42,120 nucleotides of DNA from an uncultured Bacteroidales bacterium (GTDB lineage Bacteria > Bacteroidota > Bacteroidia > Bacteroidales > Paludibacteraceae): the NCBI GenBank assembly GCA_903830915.1, contig CAIKVR010000023.1, positions 1 through 42,120 on the forward strand. The letters are read 5' to 3'. The number at the start of each line of letters is the position of its first letter. Within the stretch, counting starts at the first letter, position 1. This document shows positions 41,589 to 42,120 of the stretch, in pieces. The position numbers and the translations under genes were made by a program. The notes under the pieces were generated by a model. The model made no database searches, was not told the DNA's origin, and saw only the letters and a list, made by a program, of their open reading frames with translations.

Positions 41589-42120
41589 ATGAAAAAAACA
41601 ACATTATTCCTAACATGCATTTTAGTATGTATCTCTTTTTTTTCTAAAGCTCAAGATAGGCAAGATGAGGTGAGACAAAAATTACAGTTGTCTATTGATG
41701 CCCAATCAGATGTGTTGAGTCATGTAACTGGTTGGTCAAAAATTGAAAACGCTGAAGGAAAATTTTGGAAACAATCAGATATAAATGAAGAGAATAGCTA
41801 CTTGCCTAGATTTAACAAATATTCAGGCTTTAAATCATTAAGAATTTATAAGTTTTCAATAGAAGGTTCGATATTCTATGTGCTTAATCAAGTTTATACT
41901 GGAGGTAATCACTATTTTGTTTTTAACGAGTCATCATTTGAACAATTGAAATTAGATTGCAGGGATGTGTTGTTATTTCCAGAAGTAGATAATAGACGTA
42001 TTTCAATTAAATATGTTGGATATCAAGACAAATATCAAACTGTTGATTTTCACGCAGTATATGATGATTTTAATCCTGAATTATTACTTAAAGACAATGA
42101 AATGATTAGAGTATTACTTA
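41589..42120 (+). CDS. Predicted exported protein of unknown function, 3' end outside window
   Basis: Open from ATG 41589 to the window edge (177 codons). Signal peptide MKKTTLFLTCILVCISFFSK then AQDRQ. Visible segments: VTGWSKIENAEGKFWKQSDI, LRIYKFSIEGSIFYVLNQVY and FHAVYDDFNPELLLKD. The aromatic-rich strands suggest a beta-rich domain. Not recognised. Fourth member of the secreted cluster, 57 nt after the previous gene; no terminator is seen between them. Confidence 0.7.
   Translation, partial: MKKTTLFLTCILVCISFFSKAQDRQDEVRQKLQLSIDAQSDVLSHVTGWSKIENAEGKFWKQSDINEENSYLPRFNKYSGFKSLRIYKFSIEGSIFYVLNQVYTGGNHYFVFNESSFEQLKLDCRDVLLFPEVDNRRISIKYVGYQDKYQTVDFHAVYDDFNPELLLKDNEMIRVLL

Overview
The window is about 42 kb of chromosome from a member of the Bacteroidota, most likely order Bacteroidales. 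Three things point there. Typical phylum genes are present: gldE-gldD, gldF, a type IX secretion (T9SS) C-terminal domain protein, a DUF4105/Lnb-type protein, a bacterial GGGP synthase and PL8 lyase. At least sixteen TAnnTTTG boxes, the -7 element of Bacteroidota sigma-ABfr promoters, stand in front of genes. The DNA is moderately AT-rich. A Paludibacter-like relative is a guess I cannot confirm. Almost all of the window is ordinary housekeeping and envelope chromosome. The right end (about 38.4 kb onward) is visibly more AT-rich and holds repeats and unrecognised secreted proteins.

Left part (1-12.5 kb): a truncated metY, a secreted endonuclease/exonuclease/phosphatase, and an orphan LutA-like Fe-S protein whose N-terminus is partly encoded by a C-rich inverted repeat. 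Next come a PL8 polysaccharide lyase behind a DUF2007-USP-USP stress protein, then the gldE-gldD-phosphopantetheinyl transferase-GGGP synthase run. It ends with a DUF2148 protein, a REP-associated tyrosine transposase (RAYT) between two palindromes, and an inositol-phosphatase gene whose stop codon lies inside one of those palindromes.

Middle (12.5-34 kb): an M16 peptidase, ssb, a Dabb protein, a tiny T9SS-domain protein, nadB, a GNAT-like protein, a 1128-residue GH18-CE4-GT2 fusion behind rlmD, and an orphan phosphate butyryltransferase. A gldF / surE / small membrane protein / lpxB run follows, with spacers made of 8-bp repeats, then a PagL-type lipid A deacylase and a Crp-TPR protein pair. 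Several genes act on the envelope: lpxB, kdsB, the PagL-like protein, the Lnb-like protein, and the surE neighbourhood by context.

Right part (34-42 kb): Lnb-like protein and kdsB, then a radical SAM / TIGR03915 pair of putative DNA-repair proteins separated by another C-rich inverted repeat. After that come three copies of a hairpin repeat whose stem shows compensatory changes. The third copy is followed by a strongly structured segment (39193-39351) whose middle strand can pair either with the upstream or with the downstream strand, the latter followed by a T-run. This is the layout of an attenuator or of a stand-alone structured RNA. Four lipoprotein or secreted proteins of unknown function follow, the last cut by the window edge. 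This repeat/RNA/secreted-protein block is the part most likely to be undescribed.
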